From contig JAEEII010000287.1 of assembly GCA_016281295.1 (NCBI GenBank), positions 1 through 64,000 on the forward strand: a stretch of 64,000 nt of DNA. Direction: 5' to 3'. Source of the stretch: Bacteroidales bacterium. GTDB lineage: Bacteria > Bacteroidota > Bacteroidia > Bacteroidales > F082. How positions within the stretch are numbered: position 1 is the stretch's first letter; the number at the start of each line of letters is the position of its first letter. Position numbers and translations under genes: made by a program. Below, in pieces: positions 44,238 to 53,020 of the stretch. Below the pieces are notes generated by a model. That model ran no database searches. It was not told the DNA's origin and saw nothing but the letters and a program-made list of their open reading frames with translations.

Positions 44238-46091
44238 TTAAGGGAAGAAGGTGGGGCTTTTCTTATAGACATAGCCTTTTTCTTCCCATATTGGAGCCTC
44301 GCGAGTGACAATGACACTTTTGAAACGTTCGAAATCGTTGTTAAAAGCCTCGTCGATGCTGTCATCCATGTGGGCGTTCCATCCGCGTTCCGCGATGCCA
44401 AGGGCTTTGGGTAACATCTGGTAGGTGACGTCATCGAAGCTGCGTAGCTGTGAAGACCAAAGTGCGGCCTCAACGCCCAGAATCTCACCCGCATAGTCCT
44501 TGGGCTGAAGCGAGAAGGTCTTGCGCTCGTCAACATAGCCTGCCCAGTGTAAGCCGATTTCTCGAGGGTCAGCGCTGTAGGCTAAGTCGAGGTAGGTGAA
44601 GGAAGCGGGGCTGAGCACCACGGGAAATCCTTCGATGCCGTTGGTGTTCCACACATTGATGAAATGAAGCGAGCGTTTGAGCCTTTCCTCAGTGGCAGGC
44701 TCCAATCCTCGGGCGATGTCCTCCCAGCCAGCAAGGCGTATGCCGTGTCGCTCGGCGATGTCCAACATGCCATTGATGAACTGTTCCTTCATCGCATGAC
44801 GGTCTTTGCCAGACCAGGCACCGGAAGGCACCTCATCGCCGCCGATATGGATGGTGGTGCAGGGAACCTTTGATTCACGGTGGAGGCGGATCACCTCGCT
44901 GAAAACAACATCATAGAAATTGTAAATGCTTGGCAGCTCCACACTGAGCACATTGTCGGTGAAGTCTTGTGCCGACCAGTAGTGTGAAGTGTCGTCGGGA
45001 TCCTGCAAGCGGAATCGTTGATCGCCAGTGCGTCGTTCGTAAGCTTGCATGGCCTTGATAGAGGCGCGGGAGTGGCCGGGAGTGTCGAACTCCGGAATCA
45101 CTGTGATGCGTCGCTCCCAGGCGTATGTGATGATACGCTGGTATTCCTCAGCCGTGTAAAACGTGGCGTTGCCGATACGTCCGTTGATGGTGGGTTTCAG
45201 GGCTGACGTTTCTTTTAAATCCCAATCGGGGAGTGCATGCCGTCCACCGAATGCGGTAAGTTCAGGCAGCTCCTTGATCTCGAGGCACCACGACTCATCA
45301 TCGGCAAGATGAAAATGCAAGGTGTTCATTTTCCAGGTGGCCATCAGGTCGATGATCTTGAGCACCTCGTCAACGGTCCGAAAGTCGCGTGCCACATCTA
45401 GCATAAATCCTCGGAAGGGGTAGTCGGGCCAGTCCTCCAGCGTCATGGGGTCTAATGATGGGCATTCAGAATCCCCAGCATGGATGGCTTGCGACAACTT
45501 CTCCAATGTGACTTGGGCATAGAATGCTCCGTCTTCATCGTCGGCTTCTATGCGGTGCCTTCCATCTGGATTGATGGTGATGCGGTACCATCCATCGGGA
45601 TGTGCTCCGTCATGTTCGCTATATGCCATGCTCTTGATCTTGGGTATGATGTCGGTAGCCTGCACTGGATAAGGACGGGCATCATCATCCGAAACTGCCT
45701 CTTGTGATGGAAGTTCCAGGAAATGGTGTGTCGTTGGCAGGGGCAGGTCTGGCTTCTTTTTTTGTTGAAGGATGAAAGCGTTGGGAGCCCAGCGTTGACG
45801 GGGCAGGGGACGACCATAGTATTTCAGCGTGAGGGTGCCAGCCTGTGGAAGGTCGATATACCACGAAGTGCCTTGGTAATGATGCATCTCAGGGCCTTCT
45901 ATGAAAGTCTTTCCGTCGAACAGCTCCTGGAACCAAACACGAGAGTCTTTTGGCATGTTGTGTAGCACCAATGTATGTAGCGCTCGTCCGTCGGCTTCTG
46001 TTTCGCCTTCGAACCATTCCACCGTTGGCGTCTTCATGCAGGCGGTTACCAATAAGGAAAGAATGATTATCAATGTAGGCTTACGTAGCAT
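44238..46091 (-). CDS. GH20 family beta-N-acetylhexosaminidase, lipoprotein
   Basis: Removes terminal GlcNAc or GalNAc. 617 residues: lipoprotein signal (SLLVTACMK), an N-terminal non-catalytic domain, the GH20b domain, then the barrel beginning FRGFMLDVARDF, with WHL-type strand TLHFHLADDESW, and the catalytic Asp-Glu pair in HIGGDEVPSG near residue 415. It sits upstream of ybaK, 30 bases away on the same strand. With GH27 and GH29 it fits mucin-type glycan use. Confidence 0.93.
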   Translation of the reverse strand: MLRKPTLIIILSLLVTACMKTPTVEWFEGETEADGRALHTLVLHNMPKDSRVWFQELFDGKTFIEGPEMHHYQGTSWYIDLPQAGTLTLKYYGRPLPRQRWAPNAFILQQKKKPDLPLPTTHHFLELPSQEAVSDDDARPYPVQATDIIPKIKSMAYSEHDGAHPDGWYRITINPDGRHRIEADDEDGAFYAQVTLEKLSQAIHAGDSECPSLDPMTLEDWPDYPFRGFMLDVARDFRTVDEVLKIIDLMATWKMNTLHFHLADDESWCLEIKELPELTAFGGRHALPDWDLKETSALKPTINGRIGNATFYTAEEYQRIITYAWERRITVIPEFDTPGHSRASIKAMQAYERRTGDQRFRLQDPDDTSHYWSAQDFTDNVLSVELPSIYNFYDVVFSEVIRLHRESKVPCTTIHIGGDEVPSGAWSGKDRHAMKEQFINGMLDIAERHGIRLAGWEDIARGLEPATEERLKRSLHFINVWNTNGIEGFPVVLSPASFTYLDLAYSADPREIGLHWAGYVDERKTFSLQPKDYAGEILGVEAALWSSQLRSFDDVTYQMLPKALGIAERGWNAHMDDSIDEAFNNDFERFKSVIVTREAPIWEEKGYVYKKSPTFFP

Positions 46092-46121
46092 GGGTGAAGT
46101 GTTTCAGGAGTGAGTAAGAAT

Positions 46122-46607
46122 TTATGCGCAGAGGTCGGCTACGGTCATGCTGGCAGCCTGGATCAGGTCTTGTGGATTGATTTTGAACTGAAGTCCTCGG
46201 ACACCCGCGCTCACATAGATGATGTCGAACAGCTCGCAGGTCTCATGGATAAAAGTGGGGAAGGGCTTTTTCATGCCTATGGGTGAGCAGCCTCCCCGGA
46301 TGTACCCTGTCAAGGGTAACAGCTCTTTCATGGGGATGAGGTCGCAGCTCTTGTTTCCAGTGACTTTGGCGGTCTTCTTTAGGTCCACCTCTTCGTTGCC
46401 TGGGATGACACAGACGAAATGTCCCGTTTTGTCGCCTTTCAGTACCAGAGTCTTGAACACTTGGTCGATGTCTTCGCCTAACTGGTCAGCGATGTGTTGC
46501 GCACCGAGGTCATTTTCGTCCACCTCGTAAGGAATCAGTTCATACTGGATTTTCTTCTGGTCAAGAATCCGGCAAGCGTTGGTTTTGTTGATTTTGTCTT
46601 TCGGCAT
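46122..46607 (-). CDS. ybaK: Cys-tRNA(Pro)/Cys-tRNA(Cys) deacylase
   Basis: An editing hydrolase that clears mischarged Cys-tRNA(Pro). About 161 residues with the YbaK/EbsC pattern: ACRILDQKKIQYELIPY, FKTLVLKGDKTGHFVCVIPG and YIRGGCSPIGMKK. ATG 46607 is chosen; the frame above it runs into the promoter and the divergent CDF gene. Confidence 0.92.
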   Translation of the reverse strand: MPKDKINKTNACRILDQKKIQYELIPYEVDENDLGAQHIADQLGEDIDQVFKTLVLKGDKTGHFVCVIPGNEEVDLKKTAKVTGNKSCDLIPMKELLPLTGYIRGGCSPIGMKKPFPTFIHETCELFDIIYVSAGVRGLQFKINPQDLIQAASMTVADLCA

Positions 46608-46649
46608 GATGAATTGTTTTTTCTGTGGCGAAGATACGCTTTTTATTTG

Positions 46650-46657
46650 TATTTTTG
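46650..46657 (+). promoter_or_regulatory. -7 element of the CDF transporter gene
   Basis: TATTTTTG 7 bases before the start codon, implying a very short leader. On the other strand, TATCTTCG at about 46637-46630 probably serves ybaK, so the two promoters are back to back. Confidence 0.45.
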
Positions 46658-46664
46658 CCTCTCG

Positions 46665-47555
46665 ATGATGAAAAGAGAACATGAGATTTACAAAGTGACC
46701 CTTATCGGGGGTGCGGTGAACGTGATTCTATTGGCGTTCAAGTTCTTGGCTGGTCTGTTGGGACACAGCTCGGCTATGATTGCCGATGCCTTGCACTCGC
46801 TTTCGGATTTTGTGACTGATATCGTTGTGTTGGTTTTTGTCAAGATTAGCCATAAACCTCAGGACAAGTCGCATGACTATGGTCATGGTAAATATGAGAC
46901 TTTGGCTTTGACTATCATTGGAATTGCCTTGATGGCGGTTGCTTTGGGCATCATCGTGAAAGGAGCGGTGAAAATCGCCGCATGGGCTCAAGGTGAGGTG
47001 TTGGAGGCTCCTGGGCTGCTGGCGTTTTGGGCGGCTATTGTGTCAATTGTGCTGAAAGAAGCAGTCTATCGTTATTCCATCATCAAAGCCAAAAGACTGA
47101 ATTCTAAGGCTTTGGAGGCTAATGCCTGGCACCATCGCAGCGATGCCTTGTCATCGATAGGGACTGCGGTCGGTATTGGTGGAGCTATCTTCTTCGGACA
47201 GAAATGGACGATCCTCGACCCGATTGCCTCGGTGGTGGTCGGCGCTTTCATTCTGAAGGTGGCCTTCGACCTGCTGAAAAACGGCATCGGCGATTTGATG
47301 GAACAGTCGCTTCCCGAGCAGGTGGAGGATGAAATCGTGAAACTGGTAGCAGGAGTTCCGGGCGTGACGGAACCTCATGACCTTAGAACTCGACGCATTG
47401 GTAACCATTATGCCATTGAGCTTCACATCTTGATGGACGGCTCGATCACTTTGAAAGAAGCACACGACAAAGCATCAGAGGTAGAGGATGTGCTTCGGAA
47501 ACGTTATGGTGAAGAGACTCACGTGGCGGTTCATGTGGAACCGTCTGAAAGATAG
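46665..47555 (+). CDS. Cation diffusion facilitator family transporter
   Basis: A 296-residue CDF exporter of divalent metals such as Zn, Fe or Mn. It has six membrane segments, metal-site motifs MIADALHSLSDF (helix 2) and AWHHRSDALSSIG (helix 5), and a C-terminal cytoplasmic domain ending HVAVHVEPSER. ATG 46665 is chosen from the signal-like MMKREHEIYKV N-terminus. Its 3' end overlaps the convergent methyltransferase gene by 25 bases. Confidence 0.92.
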   Translation: MMKREHEIYKVTLIGGAVNVILLAFKFLAGLLGHSSAMIADALHSLSDFVTDIVVLVFVKISHKPQDKSHDYGHGKYETLALTIIGIALMAVALGIIVKGAVKIAAWAQGEVLEAPGLLAFWAAIVSIVLKEAVYRYSIIKAKRLNSKALEANAWHHRSDALSSIGTAVGIGGAIFFGQKWTILDPIASVVVGAFILKVAFDLLKNGIGDLMEQSLPEQVEDEIVKLVAGVPGVTEPHDLRTRRIGNHYAIELHILMDGSITLKEAHDKASEVEDVLRKRYGEETHVAVHVEPSER

Positions 47556-49198
47556 TCTTTCATGTATTGTTGTTCATCGGGCGTGATGTGAAATATGCGG
47601 TTGATTTCTTGGTCGATGGATTCTAATAAACTGGGGTTGAGTCCTTCGGAAAGCACCCTGTCAACCAATTGTGAGATTGCTGCGTCTTCTTCAGGTGTCA
47701 CAGATGGAAATGGCAACTTGCATAAGATTCCTTTCAACACTTTCAAGTCTGAACAGTGGATGACATACAGGTATTGATATAGTGTGGAATTCAGAAAGGC
47801 CGAAACGCTTTTCACCGACAGCGTCTCCACTTGGGGAATCAAGATGTTCGCACTGTTCAAACATAACCTCTGCTTGTTGTCGTAGGCCACGATGGGATGT
47901 TTCGCGATGAAACGGTAAATCAATTTCTCGGGTGCTCTGTAATATTCCTCTTTGGCACATTGCTGGAATCGGTCCGGGGTAAAGACGATGAATTTCCTCT
48001 CCGCCATGATTGCGTAAGGCGAGATCTCCTTTCCAGTAACAATGGGCTCTGTTCCTTTTTTCGGCTTGTCCAACAGCATCTTTTTGTTGTTGCCAGTAAC
48101 GATGCCCAACGCCCATTGGCTGTGTGCCAGGGTGTCGTTGGCTTTTTGCAGCACCTTGTTTTTGATGGATATCTCCAGGGGATGGACATTGCATAATGGG
48201 ATATCAGTCTGCTCGTTGGAGGTGACTGGTAAACTGATATGGGTGTTGTTTCCTACCTTATAATAATGGTGTGTGACAGGGCATGGAAGCAGTTTGATAC
48301 TGAAGAAATCGGTAAACACCCCGTCAAAACGTCCTTTGAAAAGGTTAATCTGATGGATGCTGGTTTGATGAAGGATGTAATGACGCACGTCTTTATGGGT
48401 GCCAATCTTCAGCAGTGAAGTCGGCAGCAGGAAATGCAAATGCCCTTTAGGCGTAAGCATTTGTATGGATTTCACCAGGAACAAAGAGGCACGCTCTTTT
48501 GAGCTGATGCCCGGTACATGGTAGAGTTTTCTTTTGTCTGCGCCCCAAGGAGGGTTGGAATAAATGTAATCGTATTTTCGGTGAAGCAGTTCTGTGGTCT
48601 TGTTGGGATTGTCAGTGGAGGTCTCTTTTAGAAAATCGATACAATAAACCTTTGGCAAGAAAGCAATGTCATGATATTTGCACAATAGGTTCACTTTGGC
48701 TACCATCACGGCTATCGGGTTGATTTCCAATCCAAATAAGTTGTTTGGGTTCTTGATGCCGGCTCCTAACAAAAAGGCTCCGCTGCCGCAGCAAGGATCG
48801 AAAAAGGTGTCATCGTCTTCATATTCCAGCTTTTCCAACATGCTTCTCACGATGTCGGCGTGGGTGTAATACTGACCGGTCTCAATTCGTTCTCCCTCCG
48901 TGAGCAAGGATTGGAGGATAAATCCCAGTAGGTCATCGTCTGATTGCCAGATGTGTTCTGGCACTTGGAAATCCAGTTGGTTGCAGTGACGGTAGTCGCC
49001 CATGACTTGCTGCACATGAGATGCGTCCATGAGATGAAAGGCATCCAGCTTATGCAGGCATAAGGTGTACATGATGTCGATCACCGGGGCTTCAATACCT
49101 GTTACAATAGATAATAAGGTGCTTGCGTCAACCGAGTTGGAATAACTGGCGGCAATCACTCTTTTTTCGGAACGGGTCTTGTTGGCTCTGGTAGTCAT
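47531..49198 (-). CDS. Orphan N6-adenine DNA methyltransferase (Eco57I/TaqI-like)
   Basis: A 555-residue protein. An N-terminal helical region is followed by QYYTHADIVRSML, motif I DPCCGSGAFLLG near residue 117, GLEINPIAV, and motif IV YSNPPWGADK near 192. A TaqI_C/Eco57I-like specificity part follows (TGKEISPYAIM, RFIAKHPIVAYDNKQRLCLNSANI). No nuclease or helicase domain is visible, so it is methylation-only or lost its partner. ATG 49198 is chosen since the longer frame overlaps the upstream lipoprotein gene. Confidence 0.85.
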   Translation of the reverse strand: MTTRANKTRSEKRVIAASYSNSVDASTLLSIVTGIEAPVIDIMYTLCLHKLDAFHLMDASHVQQVMGDYRHCNQLDFQVPEHIWQSDDDLLGFILQSLLTEGERIETGQYYTHADIVRSMLEKLEYEDDDTFFDPCCGSGAFLLGAGIKNPNNLFGLEINPIAVMVAKVNLLCKYHDIAFLPKVYCIDFLKETSTDNPNKTTELLHRKYDYIYSNPPWGADKRKLYHVPGISSKERASLFLVKSIQMLTPKGHLHFLLPTSLLKIGTHKDVRHYILHQTSIHQINLFKGRFDGVFTDFFSIKLLPCPVTHHYYKVGNNTHISLPVTSNEQTDIPLCNVHPLEISIKNKVLQKANDTLAHSQWALGIVTGNNKKMLLDKPKKGTEPIVTGKEISPYAIMAERKFIVFTPDRFQQCAKEEYYRAPEKLIYRFIAKHPIVAYDNKQRLCLNSANILIPQVETLSVKSVSAFLNSTLYQYLYVIHCSDLKVLKGILCKLPFPSVTPEEDAAISQLVDRVLSEGLNPSLLESIDQEINRIFHITPDEQQYMKDYLSDGST

Positions 49199-49202
49199 GG
49201 GA

Positions 49203-50648
49203 TTAATACTGGTACGCTCCGAGGTCGGGGGTGCCGGTTCTGTTTTTTCCATCCAAATCCTGTGGGACGAGGGCACCTAGAGTCGGACTTCCTGCGCCCA
49301 CTGCGGGTGACAGGATGTCGCTGAGGTGGTAATCGTACGCACGATAGTTGACAAACATCGGGTCTTGGTTGAAGATGCAGTTGGAGAAGCCGGGTTCGTC
49401 GTTATGATGTTTCTCGCTTTTGATCAGGCAATGGTCGAAGAGGTAGGTAGTGTCAACTTCAACGCCACTTAGGTTGGTGCCGAACTCTTCTTGGGCGGTT
49501 CCATAAACGATGCTGTTTCCCATTTCGAGGTGGAAGGGGTACTCGTAACGCTCTCCCGAGTCCTCGTCATCAGTATAATTATTAAAAAACACAGAAGTGG
49601 TGGTTCGTGTGGAGTTCCACCAGTAATTGCCAATGGTACAGTGTGTCAGGAGGTAGTCGCCGCCGTTGACGATGGCCAAGGCATATTGTCCACAATTGTC
49701 GATGACGGTGTTGTTCGCTTCGATGGCGTACAGGTTGGAATAAATGCCAATGCCTGTATGATTCTCGACGATGGTGTTGTGTACTCGTAGGGCACTTTGG
49801 GTGGGCTTGAAGATGGATTCGGACTGGATGCCGATAAAGGCGTTACGGATGATGGCATGGTCAATCAAATGGTCCGCTCCCGGGCGTCCATCCATGAGCC
49901 AGATACGATCCCAAAGGCCTGGTTGGTTCTTGAAGTAGGGCTCCAGCCGGTCGCCCTCGAGAATCACAGGCTGTGTCGCCGACCCCTCCACAATCAGTTG
50001 TCCGTCACTCCAAGAGAGAATTCCGCTTTTGTCATGGAAATAGACATGGGTTCCTTCGTGGATGTGCAGGGTGCCGTATGAGTTGATTAAAGCGTAACCG
50101 TAAACGACGTAGGGCTTTTCGTTGGTCCAATGGGTGGTCTCGAGGCTGTCGGCCACGATTTTGAAAGGATAACGTAAGCTGGGTATGCTTTGGTCGGCGA
50201 TGATGTAATGGGCATTCTGTCCCCAAGCGACCAAGTGGATTATTTGCCGGTTTGTGTTCGTGACAAAAAGAATGCTGTCCTCGATGACAAAAGGCGTGTT
50301 TTGGTCGTTCGGATCAATGGTTACATTTAAAAAGGTATAGAGGCTGTCGTTAGCAGGAATGGTTTTGTCAGTGAAGTGGATGCCATCCTCACCGTCAACA
50401 TTCATCCTGAATCGGGAATTGTCGCCACCCATCAACTTGATCTCGCTGATATTGAGGTCTTCTGAATGGTTATTATAGATTTTTAAATGATGTGTTGACG
50501 AGCCAAGACTCGTGAAAACAGTATCGAAAAGTATCGTGTCTGCTGAAAAAGCAAGCTTGAAAGCAGGGTCGGAACTGACACTATGTTCTTTCTTACAGGA
50601 AGAAAAAACAACGATTAAACAGAAAAAGATGAGAAAAAAATGTTTCAT
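49203..50648 (-). CDS. Right-handed beta-helix lipoprotein
   Basis: A 481-residue lipoprotein (VVFSSCKKEH). Residues ~25-140 form an Ig-like, lipid-side domain, and the rest are parallel beta-helix turns (NTIVENHTGIGIYS, NNTVIDNCGQYALAI). It ends LGAYQY, typical of the Bacteroidota proteins with this helix. The function is unknown; related proteins bind or cleave polysaccharides. It lies 4 bases before the methyltransferase gene. Confidence 0.83.
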   Translation of the reverse strand: MKHFFLIFFCLIVVFSSCKKEHSVSSDPAFKLAFSADTILFDTVFTSLGSSTHHLKIYNNHSEDLNISEIKLMGGDNSRFRMNVDGEDGIHFTDKTIPANDSLYTFLNVTIDPNDQNTPFVIEDSILFVTNTNRQIIHLVAWGQNAHYIIADQSIPSLRYPFKIVADSLETTHWTNEKPYVVYGYALINSYGTLHIHEGTHVYFHDKSGILSWSDGQLIVEGSATQPVILEGDRLEPYFKNQPGLWDRIWLMDGRPGADHLIDHAIIRNAFIGIQSESIFKPTQSALRVHNTIVENHTGIGIYSNLYAIEANNTVIDNCGQYALAIVNGGDYLLTHCTIGNYWWNSTRTTTSVFFNNYTDDEDSGERYEYPFHLEMGNSIVYGTAQEEFGTNLSGVEVDTTYLFDHCLIKSEKHHNDEPGFSNCIFNQDPMFVNYRAYDYHLSDILSPAVGAGSPTLGALVPQDLDGKNRTGTPDLGAYQY

Positions 50649-50664
50649 CTGGATAATTTTGGCA

Positions 50665-50672
50665 CAAAATTA
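50665..50672 (-). promoter_or_regulatory. -7 element of the beta-helix lipoprotein operon
   Basis: TAATTTTG on the minus strand, 16 bases before the start codon. Confidence 0.45.
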
Positions 50673-50695
50673 GAAATTAAATGGATATTAATAAC

Positions 50696-50703
50696 TATCT
50701 TTG
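50696..50703 (+). promoter_or_regulatory. -7 element of the outer-membrane protein gene
   Basis: TATCTTTG 18 bases before the start codon, divergent from the element at 50665. Confidence 0.5.
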
Positions 50704-50721
50704 CAACCAAATCGTATATTG

Positions 50722-51288
50722 ATGAGGAAAATAAGGTCCTTTTTTTTGGCTTTGACATTTTCCCTTCTCGCTGTTTCGGCTGCGGCACAGTTGCCCAAAG
50801 CCCCAGTGGAGATGAAGGGGAAGATTGTCACAGGCGGACATTTTGGAGGAGGCTTTGCAGGGAACTGCCTTCATCTGACGGTCTCACCTCAATTAGGTTA
50901 TCGTCTGTTGCCAGGCTTCGAAGTGGGTACTCGTCTTGGTTATAGCTTCAACTATGTCTTTGACTCCTATTATGGTAACCACTCCATCCATCATGTCGCC
51001 TTTGGTGCCTATCTTAACTATGAGGTTTTGAGAGGCGTTTATCTGCATCTGGAAGACGAGGAGTTGTGCAGGCTGACCTTTCAGGGCTTTGCCTCCAACC
51101 CGGGTAAGACCTATTGGTACAACAGTTTCTTTGTCGGTGCAGGTTATCGTGATTATATCACCGATACGTCATTTGCTTATATCTCACTGCTTTATAACTT
51201 AAGGTGGGATTACGGACAAGTCGGTGAGCTGAGCAGCCCTTACTCTAGTCCCGTGGTCATAAGAGTTGGCTATTGTATCGGTTTGTGA
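50722..51288 (+). CDS. Small outer-membrane beta-barrel protein
   Basis: About 188 residues with signal peptide ([15 protein letters not shown]). Alternating aromatic strands follow ([50 protein letters not shown]). It looks like an eight-stranded OmpX/OmpW-like barrel. The function is unknown. ATG 50722 is chosen because an upstream TTG lies inside the promoter. Confidence 0.78.
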   Translation: MRKIRSFFLALTFSLLAVSAAAQLPKAPVEMKGKIVTGGHFGGGFAGNCLHLTVSPQLGYRLLPGFEVGTRLGYSFNYVFDSYYGNHSIHHVAFGAYLNYEVLRGVYLHLEDEELCRLTFQGFASNPGKTYWYNSFFVGAGYRDYITDTSFAYISLLYNLRWDYGQVGELSSPYSSPVVIRVGYCIGL

Positions 51289-51316
51289 ATTTATAAAAAG
51301 CAAGTTATCGCAGCTT

Positions 51317-51778
51317 ATGGAGAAAAACAATAATGTCATTAATATAAAGAACAAACGTGCTGAGTATGAGTATTACCTGATGGACACACTCACAGCGGGG
51401 TTGGTGCTGACGGGTACCGAGATCAAGTCGATCCGTAACGGTAAAGCCAGCCTTGCCGACGCTTATTGCATGTTCAAAGACCAAGAGATGTTTGTCGTGG
51501 GCATGCACATCGCGGAGTATGACAAAGGTACCTACAACAACCACGATCCCAAGCGTGACCGGAAACTGCTGCTCACCGCCAGAGAGTTGCGCAAAATGAA
51601 AAACAAGGTCCAGGAAAAAGGATTGACCATCATTCCTGTCCTCTTGTATATCAACGAAAAAGGGTTGGCGAAGCTCGACATCGCACTGGCACGGGGTAAA
51701 CACTATTATGATAAACGTGAGACACTGAAAACAAAAGACTCCAAACGGGATATTGAAAAGCAATTGAAAGACTATTAA
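51317..51778 (+). CDS. smpB: SsrA-binding protein SmpB
   Basis: Partner of tmRNA in ribosome rescue. 153 residues with [29 protein letters not shown] near the start and a C-terminal basic tail ([23 protein letters not shown]). ATG 51317 gives the usual N-terminus. The tmRNA gene itself is not in the window. Confidence 0.96.
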   Translation: MEKNNNVINIKNKRAEYEYYLMDTLTAGLVLTGTEIKSIRNGKASLADAYCMFKDQEMFVVGMHIAEYDKGTYNNHDPKRDRKLLLTARELRKMKNKVQEKGLTIIPVLLYINEKGLAKLDIALARGKHYYDKRETLKTKDSKRDIEKQLKDY

Positions 51779-51779
51779 T

Positions 51780-52310
51780 ATGAAGAAACTGTTTTTGATG
51801 TTGGCGCTGTTTTTCGCCACAACAACACTCGTAGCTCAAGAAAAGATTCAATGGATGGATTTTGAAGAGGCCGTATCCGCCTGTGCCAAAAATCCAAAGA
51901 AGATTTTCGTGGATGTATATACTGACTGGTGTGGCTGGTGCAAAAGGATGGACCAAACGACGTTTGCCGATCCTGCCGTGGCCAAGTATATGAACGAAAA
52001 CTATTATGCAGTCAAGTTCAACGCTGAACGTACTGATACCGTGACCTTCAATGGATATGATTATGTGTTTGTTGTTGGGCCTGACGGAAAGAAAGGCATC
52101 CATCAACTGGCAGCTGCCATGCTCCAGAACAAATTGTCATATCCTTCATACGTGCTGTTTAACGAGGAATTGCAGCTGCTTCAGGTCATCCCTGGATATC
52201 AGAAAACCGAGGCATTCCTCCCCATTCTTCACTATTTTGGCGAAGATGCGTTCTTGAACTCCACATGGAAGGAGTTTAACGAAGTGTATTCAAAACGTGA
52301 ACAACCTTGA
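51780..52310 (+). CDS. Exported thioredoxin-like protein (thioredoxin_7/DUF255 type)
   Basis: A 176-residue protein with signal peptide and a thioredoxin fold whose active site is DWCGWCKRMD near residue 50. It is likely a periplasmic thiol-disulfide protein. It starts one base after smpB. The C-terminal half lacks recognised extra domains. Confidence 0.87.
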   Translation: MKKLFLMLALFFATTTLVAQEKIQWMDFEEAVSACAKNPKKIFVDVYTDWCGWCKRMDQTTFADPAVAKYMNENYYAVKFNAERTDTVTFNGYDYVFVVGPDGKKGIHQLAAAMLQNKLSYPSYVLFNEELQLLQVIPGYQKTEAFLPILHYFGEDAFLNSTWKEFNEVYSKREQP

Positions 52311-52318
52311 ATAATCAT

Positions 52319-52421
52319 ACTGCAGCATAGCTGAAAGACAATTCGATTCAATCGGAATTATTAAACCTAGGGGGATTCTTTCGGTTTTGGTCAAAAAACA
52401 CGACTTATGCTGCAGTTTTTT
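52319..52421 (+). terminator. Large three-way-junction hairpin ending in a T run
   Basis: ACTGCAGCATA (52319-52329) pairs perfectly over 11 bp with TATGCTGCAGT (52406-52416), and TTTTTATT follows. Between them are two smaller hairpins: AATTCGAT/ATCGGAATT around TCA with one bulged base, and AAACC/GGTTT. The likely role is a terminator for smpB and the thioredoxin-like gene, but the elaborate fold could also be a stable RNA. Confidence 0.65.
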
Positions 52422-52423
52422 AT

Positions 52424-52431
52424 TATCTTTG
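52424..52431 (+). promoter_or_regulatory. -7 element of the small lipoprotein genes
   Basis: TATCTTTG directly after the hairpin T run and 7 bases before the start codon. Confidence 0.55.
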
Positions 52432-52438
52432 CAGGCAA

Positions 52439-52768
52439 ATGCTGAAAATGAAAAAAATAGTCGTTTTATTGATGTTGTCACTGCTGATGACGACTTTTTC
52501 CTCTTGTCACAAAACTAAGTACTGCCAATGTTATGCTTTCATCGACAATGAGGACATCCCGCTGGGAGAAGATTATTATATGCTCGAACACGGCACATGC
52601 AACGACAAAGCAAAAGAAATCGTTGGATGGGGTAATGTGACTTGCCGTGAAGTGGAAGTGGAAGAAGAAGGAGGCAATTGGTTCCTGAATCTCTTCAACA
52701 ACAACCATAACAATAACAACAATAATAATAACAATAACAATAACAATAACAACAATCATCCAAAATAA
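52439..52768 (+). CDS. Small lipoprotein with poly-asparagine tail
   Basis: A 109-residue lipoprotein (TTFSSCHKTKYCQCYAF) with a ~60-residue Cys-containing domain (GTCNDKAKEIVGWGNVTC) followed by an acidic stretch and a run of about 20 Asn broken by His. The mature domain resembles the next gene's product in layout: SC-x-KTK-x-C-x-C near the lipid anchor and a GxC motif later, so they are paralogues. The Asn run comes from an AAC/AAT microsatellite. Function unknown. Confidence 0.72.
   Translation: MLKMKKIVVLLMLSLLMTTFSSCHKTKYCQCYAFIDNEDIPLGEDYYMLEHGTCNDKAKEIVGWGNVTCREVEVEEEGGNWFLNLFNNNHNNNNNNNNNNNNNNNNHPK
52696..52759. repeat. AAC/AAT trinucleotide microsatellite
   Basis: About 20 trinucleotide units in coding sequence. 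Slippage would change the Asn tail length without shifting the frame. Confidence 0.9.
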
Positions 52769-52786
52769 TTATTTAATTTTATCATC

Positions 52787-53020
52787 ATGAAAAAGTTATT
52801 ATTCGCTTTTGCCCTGGTAGCTATCGCTATTCTTGGTAGTTCATGTAGTAAAACAAAAGTTTGCGAGTGCACCTATACCGTGAATCTGTTGGGAGGTGAA
52901 TCTTCATATACTGTCGAGAAAACGATTGAGTCGGGCAGCTGTTCCGATCTGGAGAAAAACGCTGCTTCTTGGAATGTGCCCGGTATCACTGAAGGTTCCA
53001 TCCACTGCACAAGGAAATAA
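52787..53020 (+). CDS. Small Cys-containing lipoprotein
   Basis: A 77-residue lipoprotein (AILGSSCSKTKVCECTYTV). The mature part has Cys pairs in VCECTY and SGSCSDLE, and HC near the end, probably disulfide-linked. It is the paralogue of the poly-Asn lipoprotein 19 bases upstream, without the Asn tail. The next gene begins immediately after its stop. Confidence 0.75.
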   Translation: MKKLLFAFALVAIAILGSSCSKTKVCECTYTVNLLGGESSYTVEKTIESGSCSDLEKNAASWNVPGITEGSIHCTRK

